Source: Actinomycetota bacterium (GTDB lineage Bacteria > Actinomycetota > Thermoleophilia > Gaiellales > Gaiellaceae). From it: 7,337 nucleotides of DNA. The notes below the pieces were generated by a model that saw nothing but the letters and a program-made list of their open reading frames with translations, had not been told where the DNA came from and ran no database searches. The translations under genes were made by a program, and so were the position numbers. Within the stretch, counting starts at the first letter, position 1. The number at the start of each line of letters is the position of its first letter. The stretch covers positions 1 through 7,337 of the forward strand of contig JACCRW010000008.1 of NCBI GenBank assembly GCA_013813345.1, given 5' to 3'. Shown one piece after another: positions 1-6,109 of the stretch.

Positions 1-1131
1 GCGCACGGCCTCCGAGAGGATCGGGTAGACGACACCCCAGAGGATCGTCAGCGTCAGCGCCACGAGCAGGAGGTTGTTGTAGAGGAACGTCGCCTCGCGC
101 GAGACGAGCGACTCGAGGCGGGTGCGCGTGCGCAGCGACGGCAGCCGCGAGAAGAGCAGCGCGAGCGAACCGCCGACGACGAGCGTGAGGAAGCCGAGGA
201 ACCACGCGCCGATCGAGCTCTGCGTGAAGGAGTGGATCGAGCTGAGAATCCCCGAGCGGGTCAGGAACGTCCCGAAGATCGAGAGCGAGAACGCGAGGAT
301 CACGAGCAGCACGTTCCAGATCCGCAGCATCCCGCGCTTCTCCTGGATCATCACTGAGTGGAGGAACGCGGTGGCGGCGAGCCAGGGCATCAGGGCCGCG
401 TTCTCAACCGGATCCCAGGCGTAGTAGCCGCCCCAGCCGACCTCCTCGTAGGCCCAATGCGCTCCAAGGAGCTGCCCGATCCCGAGCGCCGTCCAGGCGA
501 CGAGCGTCCAGCGGCGCGTGGCGACGATCCAGCGCTCGTCGGCTCGGCGCGCGAGCAGTGCGCCCATCGCGAAGGCGAACGGCACCGTCAGCCCGACGAA
601 GCCGAGGTAGAGCAGCGGCGGGTGGGCCATCATGTACGGGTTCTGGAGGCTCGGATTGAGGCCGGCGCCGTCGGCCGGGGTGGTCTGCGTCGCAAACGGG
701 GTGGCGACCACGACGACGAGAAACGCGAAGAAGAGCGCGACCGCGCCGAGGACAGGCACGACCCAGACGACAAGATCGCGGGCGCTTCGCCGGTTCAGCA
801 GGACGGCTGCGGCGGCGTAGCCCGTGAGCAGTAGGAGCCAGAGCAGGAGCGATCCTTCCTGCCCGCCCCAAAACGCGGAGATCGTGTAGCCGGTCGGGAG
901 CTCGCGGCTCGTGTGATCGGCGACATAGACGAACGAGAAGTCGTGCCGGATCAGAGCGGCGACGAGGACGAGCGAGGCGACGAGCGTCGTCCCGAAGGCG
1001 GCGAGGAGGGCGTTCTGGGCCGAGAGCGCAAGTCGCCGTTTCCGCCGCCAGGCTGCGTAGGCGCCCGCGACGAGCGCGTAGAGTACGAGTCCGAGCGTGG
1101 CAACGAGCGCGGCACGGCCGAGCTCAGGCAT
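1..1131 (-). CDS. ccmF: Cytochrome c haem lyase subunit CcmF, N-terminal part (cut by left edge)
   Basis: CcmF is the multi-pass membrane protein that takes haem from holo-CcmE and attaches it to exported apocytochrome c (System I). The window holds 377 codons, starting with ATG at 1131 and still open at base 1; the family is usually about 640 residues, so the C-terminal part is missing. Seen directly: many hydrophobic helices, the FWGGQEGSLLLW block (residues 87-98), AHPPLLYLG with H170, the tryptophan-rich haem-handling WWD motif WGGYYAWDPVEN (233-244), FLHS with H258, and SSIHS with H300. H170, H258 and H300 match E. coli H173, H261 and H303 with a constant offset of three; the fourth haem-ligand His (E. 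coli H491) would lie outside the window. The start is firm: ATG follows the ccmE TAG with no gap, which suggests translational coupling. The family call is near certain. Confidence 0.97.
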   Translation of the reverse strand, partial: MPELGRAALVATLGLVLYALVAGAYAAWRRKRRLALSAQNALLAAFGTTLVASLVLVAALIRHDFSFVYVADHTSRELPTGYTISAFWGGQEGSLLLWLLLLTGYAAAAVLLNRRSARDLVVWVVPVLGAVALFFAFLVVVVATPFATQTTPADGAGLNPSLQNPYMMAHPPLLYLGFVGLTVPFAFAMGALLARRADERWIVATRRWTLVAWTALGIGQLLGAHWAYEEVGWGGYYAWDPVENAALMPWLAATAFLHSVMIQEKRGMLRIWNVLLVILAFSLSIFGTFLTRSGILSSIHSFTQSSIGAWFLGFLTLVVGGSLALLFSRLPSLRTRTRLESLVSREATFLYNNLLLVALTLTILWGVVYPILSEAVR

Positions 1132-1518
1132 CTACTCGGGGGCGTACTTGGAGGGGCACTTCGTCACGAGCGTGTCCGGGAGGGCGACGAACGTCCCGTT
1201 GCGGAGGCTTCCCTCGACGTGGATGTCACGACCGACGCGGAAGAGATCCGGTACCGAGCCCTTGTAGACCACCGGCACGGTCGCCTTCCCCTCAACGTCC
1301 CGGAGGACGAACCTGAGCCCGTTCGCGTGGGCGTCACCCGTGATCCGGCCGACGACCTTGCCGGCGAGCGCGACCTTCCCGGTCCGGCCGTCGAGCTCGC
1401 TCGGCGCCAACGAGGGGGTGCCGCCGCCGGCGACGGATGCGTAGAGGAGGAAGACCGCGAGCGCCGCCGCGACCGACAGCGCGATCACGAGCCGCGCAGG
1501 ACTCCGCTTGCGTGCCAC
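1132..1518 (-). CDS. ccmE: Haem chaperone CcmE, Cys-type (CxxxY) variant
   Basis: CcmE binds haem covalently on the outer face of the membrane and passes it to CcmF. This copy has 128 residues, with a basic N-terminus, one membrane anchor (about residues 10-30) and a beta-rich OB-fold-like domain (about 43-118) containing GKVVGRI, VYKGSVPDLF and VEGSL stretches typical of the family. The C-terminal motif is LVTKCPSKYAPE: C121 takes the place of the usual haem-binding His and Y125 is conserved, giving CxxxY rather than HxxxY. Such Cys-type CcmE proteins are known from archaea, Desulfovibrio and some other bacteria. The protein stops three residues after the Tyr and so lacks the longer tail of proteobacterial CcmE. 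The start is GTG; no Shine-Dalgarno sequence is visible, but TACGAT ends 6 nt before it. It directly precedes ccmF. Confidence 0.95.
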   Translation of the reverse strand: MARKRSPARLVIALSVAAALAVFLLYASVAGGGTPSLAPSELDGRTGKVALAGKVVGRITGDAHANGLRFVLRDVEGKATVPVVYKGSVPDLFRVGRDIHVEGSLRNGTFVALPDTLVTKCPSKYAPE

Positions 1519-1524
1519 GCCGGG

Positions 1525-1530
1525 ATCGTA
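1525..1530 (-). promoter_or_regulatory. Putative -10 element for a leaderless ccmE transcript
   Basis: On the minus strand TACGAT is followed by the 6-nt spacer CCCGGC and then the ccmE GTG. This fits an actinobacterial TAnnnT -10 box placed so that transcription begins at the start codon. No TTGACA-like -35 is seen at 16-18 nt spacing. The element lies in the 18-nt gap after the stop codon of the upstream small gene, so ccmE may have its own promoter as well as read-through. Confidence 0.5.
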
Positions 1531-1536
1531 CCGTGG

Positions 1537-1779
1537 CTAGACGGTGCCAGGCGCCGGTTCGCGGCGCCCGGGGATCCGGTAGCCGTGATCGTGGCAGAGC
1601 GAGCCGGGATCGTCCTCGGTGAGCGCATCGCAGTAGCCCTTGCCATAGGCGGCGCGGATGAACGCGGCCATTACCTCGAGGTTCCACTCGCCCACCTCGG
1701 ACGCCTCGCGCCAGAGATCGGCGAGCCGGAGATCGATGTCCAGCTCGAGCAGGTCGATGCGTGAGGGGCGGTCGGTCAT
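1537..1779 (-). CDS. Uncharacterised 80-residue protein upstream of ccmE
   Basis: I do not recognise a named family. The protein is soluble and 80 residues long, with an acidic, Leu-rich N-terminal half predicted to be helical (RIDLLELDIDLRLADLW), a central AAFIRAAYGKGYCDAL stretch and a C-terminal SLCHDHGYRIPGR segment. C50, C62, H63 and H65 could bind a metal, but the pattern matches no named motif and this is speculation. No signal peptide or membrane segment is visible. I chose ATG at 1779 over an in-frame GTG at 1812 because TACCCT ends exactly 7 nt before the ATG; the longer form would add 11 residues. It lies 18 nt upstream of ccmE on the same strand, so co-transcription is plausible, but a role in cytochrome maturation is not shown. 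Confidence 0.7.
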   Translation of the reverse strand: MTDRPSRIDLLELDIDLRLADLWREASEVGEWNLEVMAAFIRAAYGKGYCDALTEDDPGSLCHDHGYRIPGRREPAPGTV

Positions 1780-1786
1780 GTCGAAA

Positions 1787-1792
1787 AGGGTA
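1787..1792 (-). promoter_or_regulatory. Putative -10 element for the small gene upstream of ccmE
   Basis: On the minus strand TACCCT is followed by 7 nt (TTTCGAC) and then ATG at 1779. This is the same TAnnnT-to-start geometry seen at ccmE, the endonuclease IV-like gene and the cyclase. No convincing -35 and no Shine-Dalgarno sequence were found. It also supports the shorter start of the gene. Confidence 0.4.
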
Positions 1793-1830
1793 GGACCTGC
1801 GTCGGACGACACTGCGCGCCGCGGAGGCGC

Positions 1831-1836
1831 TAGGTT
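1831..1836 (+). promoter_or_regulatory. Putative -10 element for the endonuclease IV-like gene
   Basis: TAGGTT is followed by 7 nt (CAGTGAG) and then ATG at 1844. A GGAGG at 1823-1827 lies 16 nt from the ATG, too far for a normal Shine-Dalgarno site. A weak -35 candidate, ACGACA at 1806-1811, has a long 19-nt spacer. Together with the minus-strand TACCCT at 1787-1792 this makes a compact divergent promoter region between 1780 and 1843. Confidence 0.42.
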
Positions 1837-1843
1837 CAGTGAG

Positions 1844-2662
1844 ATGGGTGCGATTCGCTTCGGGCCGGCGCGCTGGCCTTCCAGAGAGTCGCCCGAGGAG
1901 GCGCTCCGGATCCTGCTCGAGCGCGGCTACAGCGCCTGCGAACTCGATTTCGAGAGCGGCTTCTGGCTCGACTATCCGGCGGCCGAGCGGCTCGGCGAGC
2001 TCGCGCGGGAGCACGACATTGCGCTTTCCGTCCATGCGCCGCTCTTCGCGTTCCCGGGTCATCCGGACGCGAAGAAGGCGAAGATGGCGCTCGGCGCCCT
2101 CGATCGCAGCGCCGGTCTCGCGGCCGCCTGCGGCGCGGAGGTCATCGTGATCCATCCCGGCTTCTGGCTCGGGCGCGATCGGCAGGCAACGCTCGACGAC
2201 GTCGTCGCGTGGCTCGGCGAACTGCGCACGCGGCTGGAGGCGAAGGATCGCGGGGTCGCGTTCGGGATCGAGGTGATGGGCCGCGTCAGCGAGCTGGGCT
2301 CGATCGACGACGTGCTCGAGGTCGCGTCACGCGTGAGCTGGGTTCGCCCCGTAATCGACTTCGCCCACATGCACGCGACGAGCGACGGCGCCTTCACGGA
2401 GGTCGAGGCGTTCGCCGCGGTGCTGGAGTCGGCCGATGCGGTACTCGGGGCCGGCGAGCCCTTCCACATCCACTTCTCGGACATCGCCTACGCGAACCGG
2501 AACGAGACGAAGCACCTGCCCTACGGCGAGGGAACGCTTCGCGCCGAGCCGCTCGCCGAGGCGCTCCGGCGGTTCGACCGCCCGGCGACCGTGATCTCAG
2601 AGTCGCCGGACGAGGCCTCGTCGCAGGCGATCCGAGCGGCGCTCGTCGAGCGGGTCGGCTGA
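1844..2662 (+). CDS. Endonuclease IV-like TIM-barrel protein (AP endonuclease family 2)
   Basis: The 272-residue protein looks like a deoxyribonuclease IV (Nfo)-type TIM barrel; E. coli Nfo has 285 residues. Nfo cleaves DNA at abasic sites using three metal ions. Eight of the nine expected metal ligands can be matched by eye: H64 (SVHAP), H104 (VIHPG), E143 (GIEVMG), D172 and H175 (VIDFAHMH), H210 (HIHFSD), H224 (TKHLPYGEG) and E253 (ISESP). The ninth, D229 of E. coli in its DRH motif, is T222 here. The start ATG at 1844 leads straight into the first barrel strand (AIRFG); in-frame extension upstream reads low-complexity sequence. A related sugar phosphate isomerase/epimerase barrel is the main alternative, but the LPYGEG motif and ligand order favour Nfo. 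It is transcribed away from the ccm genes and converges on the small membrane protein gene. Confidence 0.85.
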   Translation: MGAIRFGPARWPSRESPEEALRILLERGYSACELDFESGFWLDYPAAERLGELAREHDIALSVHAPLFAFPGHPDAKKAKMALGALDRSAGLAAACGAEVIVIHPGFWLGRDRQATLDDVVAWLGELRTRLEAKDRGVAFGIEVMGRVSELGSIDDVLEVASRVSWVRPVIDFAHMHATSDGAFTEVEAFAAVLESADAVLGAGEPFHIHFSDIAYANRNETKHLPYGEGTLRAEPLAEALRRFDRPATVISESPDEASSQAIRAALVERVG

Positions 2663-2711
2663 CCATGGCTGTCCAGAGTCGAACCCACCTCTACCTCTGG
2701 AGCTCCGGCAG
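2663..2711. other. Convergent intergenic gap with a 7-bp inverted repeat
   Basis: The 49-nt gap lies between the ends of the endonuclease IV-like gene (plus) and the small membrane protein gene (minus). TCCAGAG at 2672-2678 and CTCTGGA at 2695-2701 form a perfect 7-bp inverted repeat with a 16-nt loop. It could be a weak bidirectional terminator, but no T tract follows on either strand and the loop is long. Confidence 0.3.
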
Positions 2712-3038
2712 CTATGGAACTGTGGTGATGACCGCAGCGGCGACGTGGATCGAAGCAACACTAAGCGCGACGGGAACGACAAAGAAGACGAGCAGGACGA
2801 GATAGGGAGCCAGGCACAGCTTCCAGCCCGTCGTCGCTACAACCTCGAAGCTGTAGGTAACCCAGCGGCCGGCTCCGGCGACCCGATCCGGTCGGACCTT
2901 GGTGACGCCGTGCCAGACCCACCGGATGTAGCTCAGGATCGTCAACTTGGCAACCCATAGCCAGGCGCCGATCCACGTGGCAAGGAGGGCACCCGCAACG
3001 ATCTCGACTATCCGGACGTCGTCGGAGGCTGTATCCAT
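2712..3038 (-). CDS. Small two-helix membrane protein, unknown function
   Basis: This 108-residue protein is not recognised. A short acidic N-terminus (MDTASDDVR) is followed by one hydrophobic, Trp-rich segment (about residues 10-38), a basic loop (about 39-60, KVRPDRVAGAGR) and a long hydrophobic segment (about 74-106) ending almost at the C-terminus. The loop charge suggests that it faces the cytoplasm. The start is ATG at 3038, with a weak GAGAG about 8-9 nt upstream; unlike four other genes here it has no TAnnnT box at 6-7 nt. Local GC is lower than in its neighbours (about 60-65% in most hand-counted lines against about 70%). The hydrophobicity pattern is too coherent for a chance frame, and it is the best coding candidate in this stretch. 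No family or partner is evident. Confidence 0.65.
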   Translation of the reverse strand: MDTASDDVRIVEIVAGALLATWIGAWLWVAKLTILSYIRWVWHGVTKVRPDRVAGAGRWVTYSFEVVATTGWKLCLAPYLVLLVFFVVPVALSVASIHVAAAVITTVP

Positions 3039-3137
3039 CTATCAAGTCTCTCGGACCGACCGGACGACAGGCCCGAGCCCTCGGCCTGATCCAAGGTTCC
3101 CCCTGCTAAGAGCCGTGGGCGGGCGATCAAATCCCCG
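3039..3137. other. Intergenic region downstream of the cyclase
   Basis: The 99-nt gap is not visibly coding. It should hold the promoter and leader of the small membrane protein gene and the 3' end of the cyclase transcript. An imperfect hairpin (AGGC..CGAG facing CTCG.GCCT, with one bulge) lies at 3069-3087. No clear promoter was found by eye. Confidence 0.4.
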
Positions 3138-3149
3138 TCAGGCGGGGAT
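3131..3149 (-). terminator. Terminator-like hairpin overlapping the cyclase stop codon
   Basis: ATCCCCG (3131-3137) and CGGGGAT (3143-3149) form a perfect 7-bp, mostly G-C stem around a 5-nt loop. On the minus strand the last codons Ile-Pro and part of Ala form the first arm, and the TGA stop (3140-3138) sits in the loop. The second arm runs into TTTGATC, a short T-rich tail. This is a plausible but weak intrinsic terminator, since the T tract is only three long. Confidence 0.5.
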
Positions 3150-6065
3150 CAGCGCGGCGTCGTAGCCGGCTAGCTCGGCCTCGTACTCCTCGGCCTCTTC
3201 GACCCGGCCGCGCTCGCGGAGGAAGCCGGCCAGCGCGAGCACGAGCTCGCGGCGGATCAGCCAGAGATCCTTGCCCTCGATCACCTCGACGCCTTCGCGC
3301 AGCAGCGACTCCGCTTCCTCGTCACGGCCCTGCGCCGCGCGGACCAACCCGAGCGCCATCCGGGTCGTCGCACGGGAGATCGTGTCGTGCGGGCCGACCG
3401 TCTCGCGCGCTTCGAGGGCGTAGCGCTCAGCTTCGTCGAGCTTCCCGGTCGCGACGAGCACCTGCGCCAGCCCGCGCTGGCTCTCGCAGAGAGTGCCGCG
3501 ATCTTCGAGCGGCTGCAGGATCCGGATCGCGTCGCGGAAGCGCCGGTCGGCGGCGGCGAGGTCGCCGCGGCGGCGCTCGACCCAGCCGAAGTGGTTGCTG
3601 ACGCGGGCGAGCGCCCAGGCATTGCCGGACTGGGAGAAGAGCTCCTCCGCTCGGTCGAGCTCTCCCGCAGCCTCGTCGGCGCGACCCCGCAACGCGTCGA
3701 TGCGAGCCTGCGAGACGAGCGCCCAGCCGAGCGCCGTGATGTTGCCGCTCTCCTCCGCGAGCTCGAGCGCCTCGGCGACGAGCCGGCCGGCGCGGTCGAG
3801 ATCTAGCCTCGCGATCGCCGCGCTCGCAAGCTCGTCGACGGCGTTCGCCTCGAGATCCTTGCGGCCGATCTCGCGCGCAACCTCGAGCGCCTTGCCGTTC
3901 CAGCGCTCGTCGTCGTCCAGATCCCCGAGCCACCAGCCGATCCGAGCCCGCATCGAGAGCGCCTCGTAGCGATCCTCGGGCTTCCCGTCCTCGAGGAGGA
4001 CGAGCGCTTGCTCGACCAGCTCGCGTCCGCGGGGAAGATCGGCGTCTCGCATCAGCGCGTTCTCAGCGAGGGCTGTGAGTGCGAGCCCCTGCAATCGCCG
4101 TTCGCCCGCCTCGGTCGCGTCGGCGAAGACCCGCTCCATCTCCGCCGCCTGCGCCGGCAGATCGGCGATCCGACGGGCAGCGCGCGCGGCGAGGAAGCGG
4201 CGGTGCAGCGTCGGCTCGAGCTCGACTGCACGCACGAGCACGCGACGCGCGGCGCGATTGGCCTCGCGGGCGAGCGCGCGCCGGCCGGCGGCCTCGAGCG
4301 TCGCCGCCGCCTCGGTCGCGAGCTCCGCGGGCACGGTCCCGTCGAGCTCACCGAGCAGAGTCGCCGCCTGGTCGAGGTGGTAGGCGCGAATCTCGAGCAG
4401 CTCCTCCCCGGCCCGCTCTCCGATCCAGAGGGCGGCCGCCTGGTGCAGCTCGGCTCGTGCGCCCTTCGTCAGCCCGGAGTAGGCGACGTCGCGGATCAGG
4501 ACGTGCTTGAACCGAAACGCCGCCTCGCCCGAGATCGTGGAGCGACTCTCCCGGGTGAGGAAATCCCGCTGGAGCAGGTCGTCGAGCACCGGCTCGAGCT
4601 CCTCGAGCTCAGGCGCGAGCCGCGAGAGCGCGCCTTCCCAGAAGATCCGGCCGATCACCGAGGCGCGCTGGAGCAACGTCTTCTCGGCACGTGGGAGCCG
4701 ATCGATCCTTGCCGCGATCATCGCCTGGAGCGTGTCCGGGATCCGCTTCGCCGAGGTGCCGCCCTCGAGCAGCATCCTGATCGTCTCCTCGACGAAGAGC
4801 GGGTTGCCCTCGGTCTTCTCGAGCAAGGAGCGGCGATCGGTGGCGGAGAGCTCGCGTTCCGCGAGGAGCGCATCCACGAGCGCCTCGCTCTCGAGCGGCG
4901 GCAGCGGCTCGAGCTCGATCGCGGTGGCGCGGACTCGCCCGCCGCCCCAACCGGGACGGAGGTCGAGCAGCTCCGGCCGCGCGAGGCAGACGATCAGGAG
5001 CGGTGCATCCCTCACCCGCTCGGCGAGATGCTCGACGAGCTCGAGGAGCGAATCCTCGGCCCAGTGGACATCCTCGAAGACGAGGATCAGCGGCTGCGCG
5101 GACGCGAGCTCGGCAGCCCACTCGCGCGCCGCCCAGGCGATCTCCTGCTGGCTGCGCTCGGCCTCGATCCCCTCGAGCACGCCGACCGCGAGCGCGAGCA
5201 GATCGGCCACTGCGTCGTCGCCGCAGGCGGCCTGGAGCTTCGCGACCGCCTCCTGAACCGGGTCGTCGTCCGTGATCCCGGCCGCGACCTTGACCATCTC
5301 GGCGATCGGCCAGTAGGTGATCCCCTCGCCGTAGGGCAGGGAGCGGCCGGCGAGGACGGTCGCGCCCTCGACGCCCGCAGCGAACTCGCGTACGAGGCGA
5401 CTCTTGCCGACCCCCGGCTCGCCGTAGATCGTGAACAGGTGGGCGCGGCGGTCGCGCGCGGTGCGCGCGAACGTCGTGTGGAGCAGCTCGAGCTCGAACT
5501 CGCGGCCGACGAACGGCGCGGAGACGCTCGCCGGCCGGTCGGCCGAGTCGAGCACGCGCAGCAGCCGGAAGACGGGGAGCGGAGTCCCGAAGCCCTTCAG
5601 GTCGAGGATGCCGCAATCCTCGGTCTCGACGCGCGAGAGCGTCAACCGGTAGGCGAACGGCCCGATCAGAGTCTCGCCGGGCTGGGCGAGCTGCTGAAGC
5701 CGGGCGGCGACGTTGACCGCCTCGCCCGTCGCGAACGTCGACTCCGACTCGTCCGCGACGACCTCGCCCGACTCGATCCCGATCCGCGCCTCGAGCCCGA
5801 GCCCGTGCACGGAGTCCATGATCGCCTCGGCAGCGCGGACGGCGCGCTCGGCATCGTCTTCGTGCGCCTGCGGCACGCCGAACGCGGCCATCACGGCGTC
5901 GCCGGCGAACTTCTCCACGATCCCGCCGTGCCGGGTGATGCACGTCGAGACGTGCTCGAAGAACGAGTTCACGCGCCGCCGGACGACCTCCGGGTCGCGC
6001 GAGGAGACGAATTCGGTCGAGCCGACGAGGTCGACGAAGAGGACGGTCGCGAGCTTGCGTTCCAC
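3138..6065 (-). CDS. Class III nucleotidyl cyclase / STAND-type ATPase / TPR regulatory protein
   Basis: The 975-residue cytoplasmic protein has an N-terminal class III adenylate/guanylate cyclase domain (about 1-170), a STAND/AAA-type ATPase (about 184-560) and a helical C-terminal TPR-like region (about 580-970). In the cyclase, metal ligands D12 (FVDLVGST) and D56 (KFAGD), base-contacting K52, and N118 and R122 (VNVAARL) are present, so catalysis is possible. The second base-selecting position, normally Asp or Thr seven residues before the Asn, is F111, so ATP or GTP preference cannot be read. The ATPase has Walker A GEPGVGKS (215-222) and Walker B LILVFED (326-332) followed by VHWAED. Start: GTG at 6065, giving the typical VERKLATVLFVDLVGST beginning; TACAAT ends 6 nt before it. 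The frame runs open further upstream only through the propeller gene. Stimulus and partners are unknown; TPRs usually bind proteins. Confidence 0.93.
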   Translation of the reverse strand: MERKLATVLFVDLVGSTEFVSSRDPEVVRRRVNSFFEHVSTCITRHGGIVEKFAGDAVMAAFGVPQAHEDDAERAVRAAEAIMDSVHGLGLEARIGIESGEVVADESESTFATGEAVNVAARLQQLAQPGETLIGPFAYRLTLSRVETEDCGILDLKGFGTPLPVFRLLRVLDSADRPASVSAPFVGREFELELLHTTFARTARDRRAHLFTIYGEPGVGKSRLVREFAAGVEGATVLAGRSLPYGEGITYWPIAEMVKVAAGITDDDPVQEAVAKLQAACGDDAVADLLALAVGVLEGIEAERSQQEIAWAAREWAAELASAQPLILVFEDVHWAEDSLLELVEHLAERVRDAPLLIVCLARPELLDLRPGWGGGRVRATAIELEPLPPLESEALVDALLAERELSATDRRSLLEKTEGNPLFVEETIRMLLEGGTSAKRIPDTLQAMIAARIDRLPRAEKTLLQRASVIGRIFWEGALSRLAPELEELEPVLDDLLQRDFLTRESRSTISGEAAFRFKHVLIRDVAYSGLTKGARAELHQAAALWIGERAGEELLEIRAYHLDQAATLLGELDGTVPAELATEAAATLEAAGRRALAREANRAARRVLVRAVELEPTLHRRFLAARAARRIADLPAQAAEMERVFADATEAGERRLQGLALTALAENALMRDADLPRGRELVEQALVLLEDGKPEDRYEALSMRARIGWWLGDLDDDERWNGKALEVAREIGRKDLEANAVDELASAAIARLDLDRAGRLVAEALELAEESGNITALGWALVSQARIDALRGRADEAAGELDRAEELFSQSGNAWALARVSNHFGWVERRRGDLAAADRRFRDAIRILQPLEDRGTLCESQRGLAQVLVATGKLDEAERYALEARETVGPHDTISRATTRMALGLVRAAQGRDEEAESLLREGVEVIEGKDLWLIRRELVLALAGFLRERGRVEEAEEYEAELAGYDAALIPA

Positions 6066-6071
6066 GCTCCG

Positions 6072-6077
6072 ATTGTA
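6072..6077 (-). promoter_or_regulatory. Putative -10 element for a leaderless cyclase transcript
   Basis: On the minus strand TACAAT, one base from the TATAAT consensus, is followed by CGGAGC (6 nt) and the cyclase GTG. The GGAG in the spacer ends only 1 nt before GTG, too close to act as a Shine-Dalgarno site. No good -35 is seen at 16-18 nt. The element lies in the 44-nt gap after the propeller gene, suggesting that the cyclase can be transcribed independently of it. Confidence 0.55.
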
Positions 6078-6109
6078 GTTGCGGGGATCGTCGCCAGGCC
6101 CGGCGCCCG

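Noticed and set aside
122..871. Several 60-160 codon frames on both strands at the left end
   Set aside because: All overlap ccmF, whose frame shows the WWD motif and conserved His residues.
913..1764. 283-codon plus-strand frame across ccmF, ccmE and the small gene
   Set aside because: It is antisense to three better supported genes and is composed mainly of Arg, Glu, Asp and Gly repeats.
1334..2155. 273-codon minus-strand frame spanning the divergent promoter region
   Set aside because: It crosses ccmE, the small gene and the endonuclease IV-like gene out of frame and has shadow-like composition.
2671..2711. Possible tRNA 3' half (GGTTCGACTC on the minus strand)
   Set aside because: The T-arm does not pair beyond two bases, and no acceptor, D-arm or anticodon arm could be assembled.
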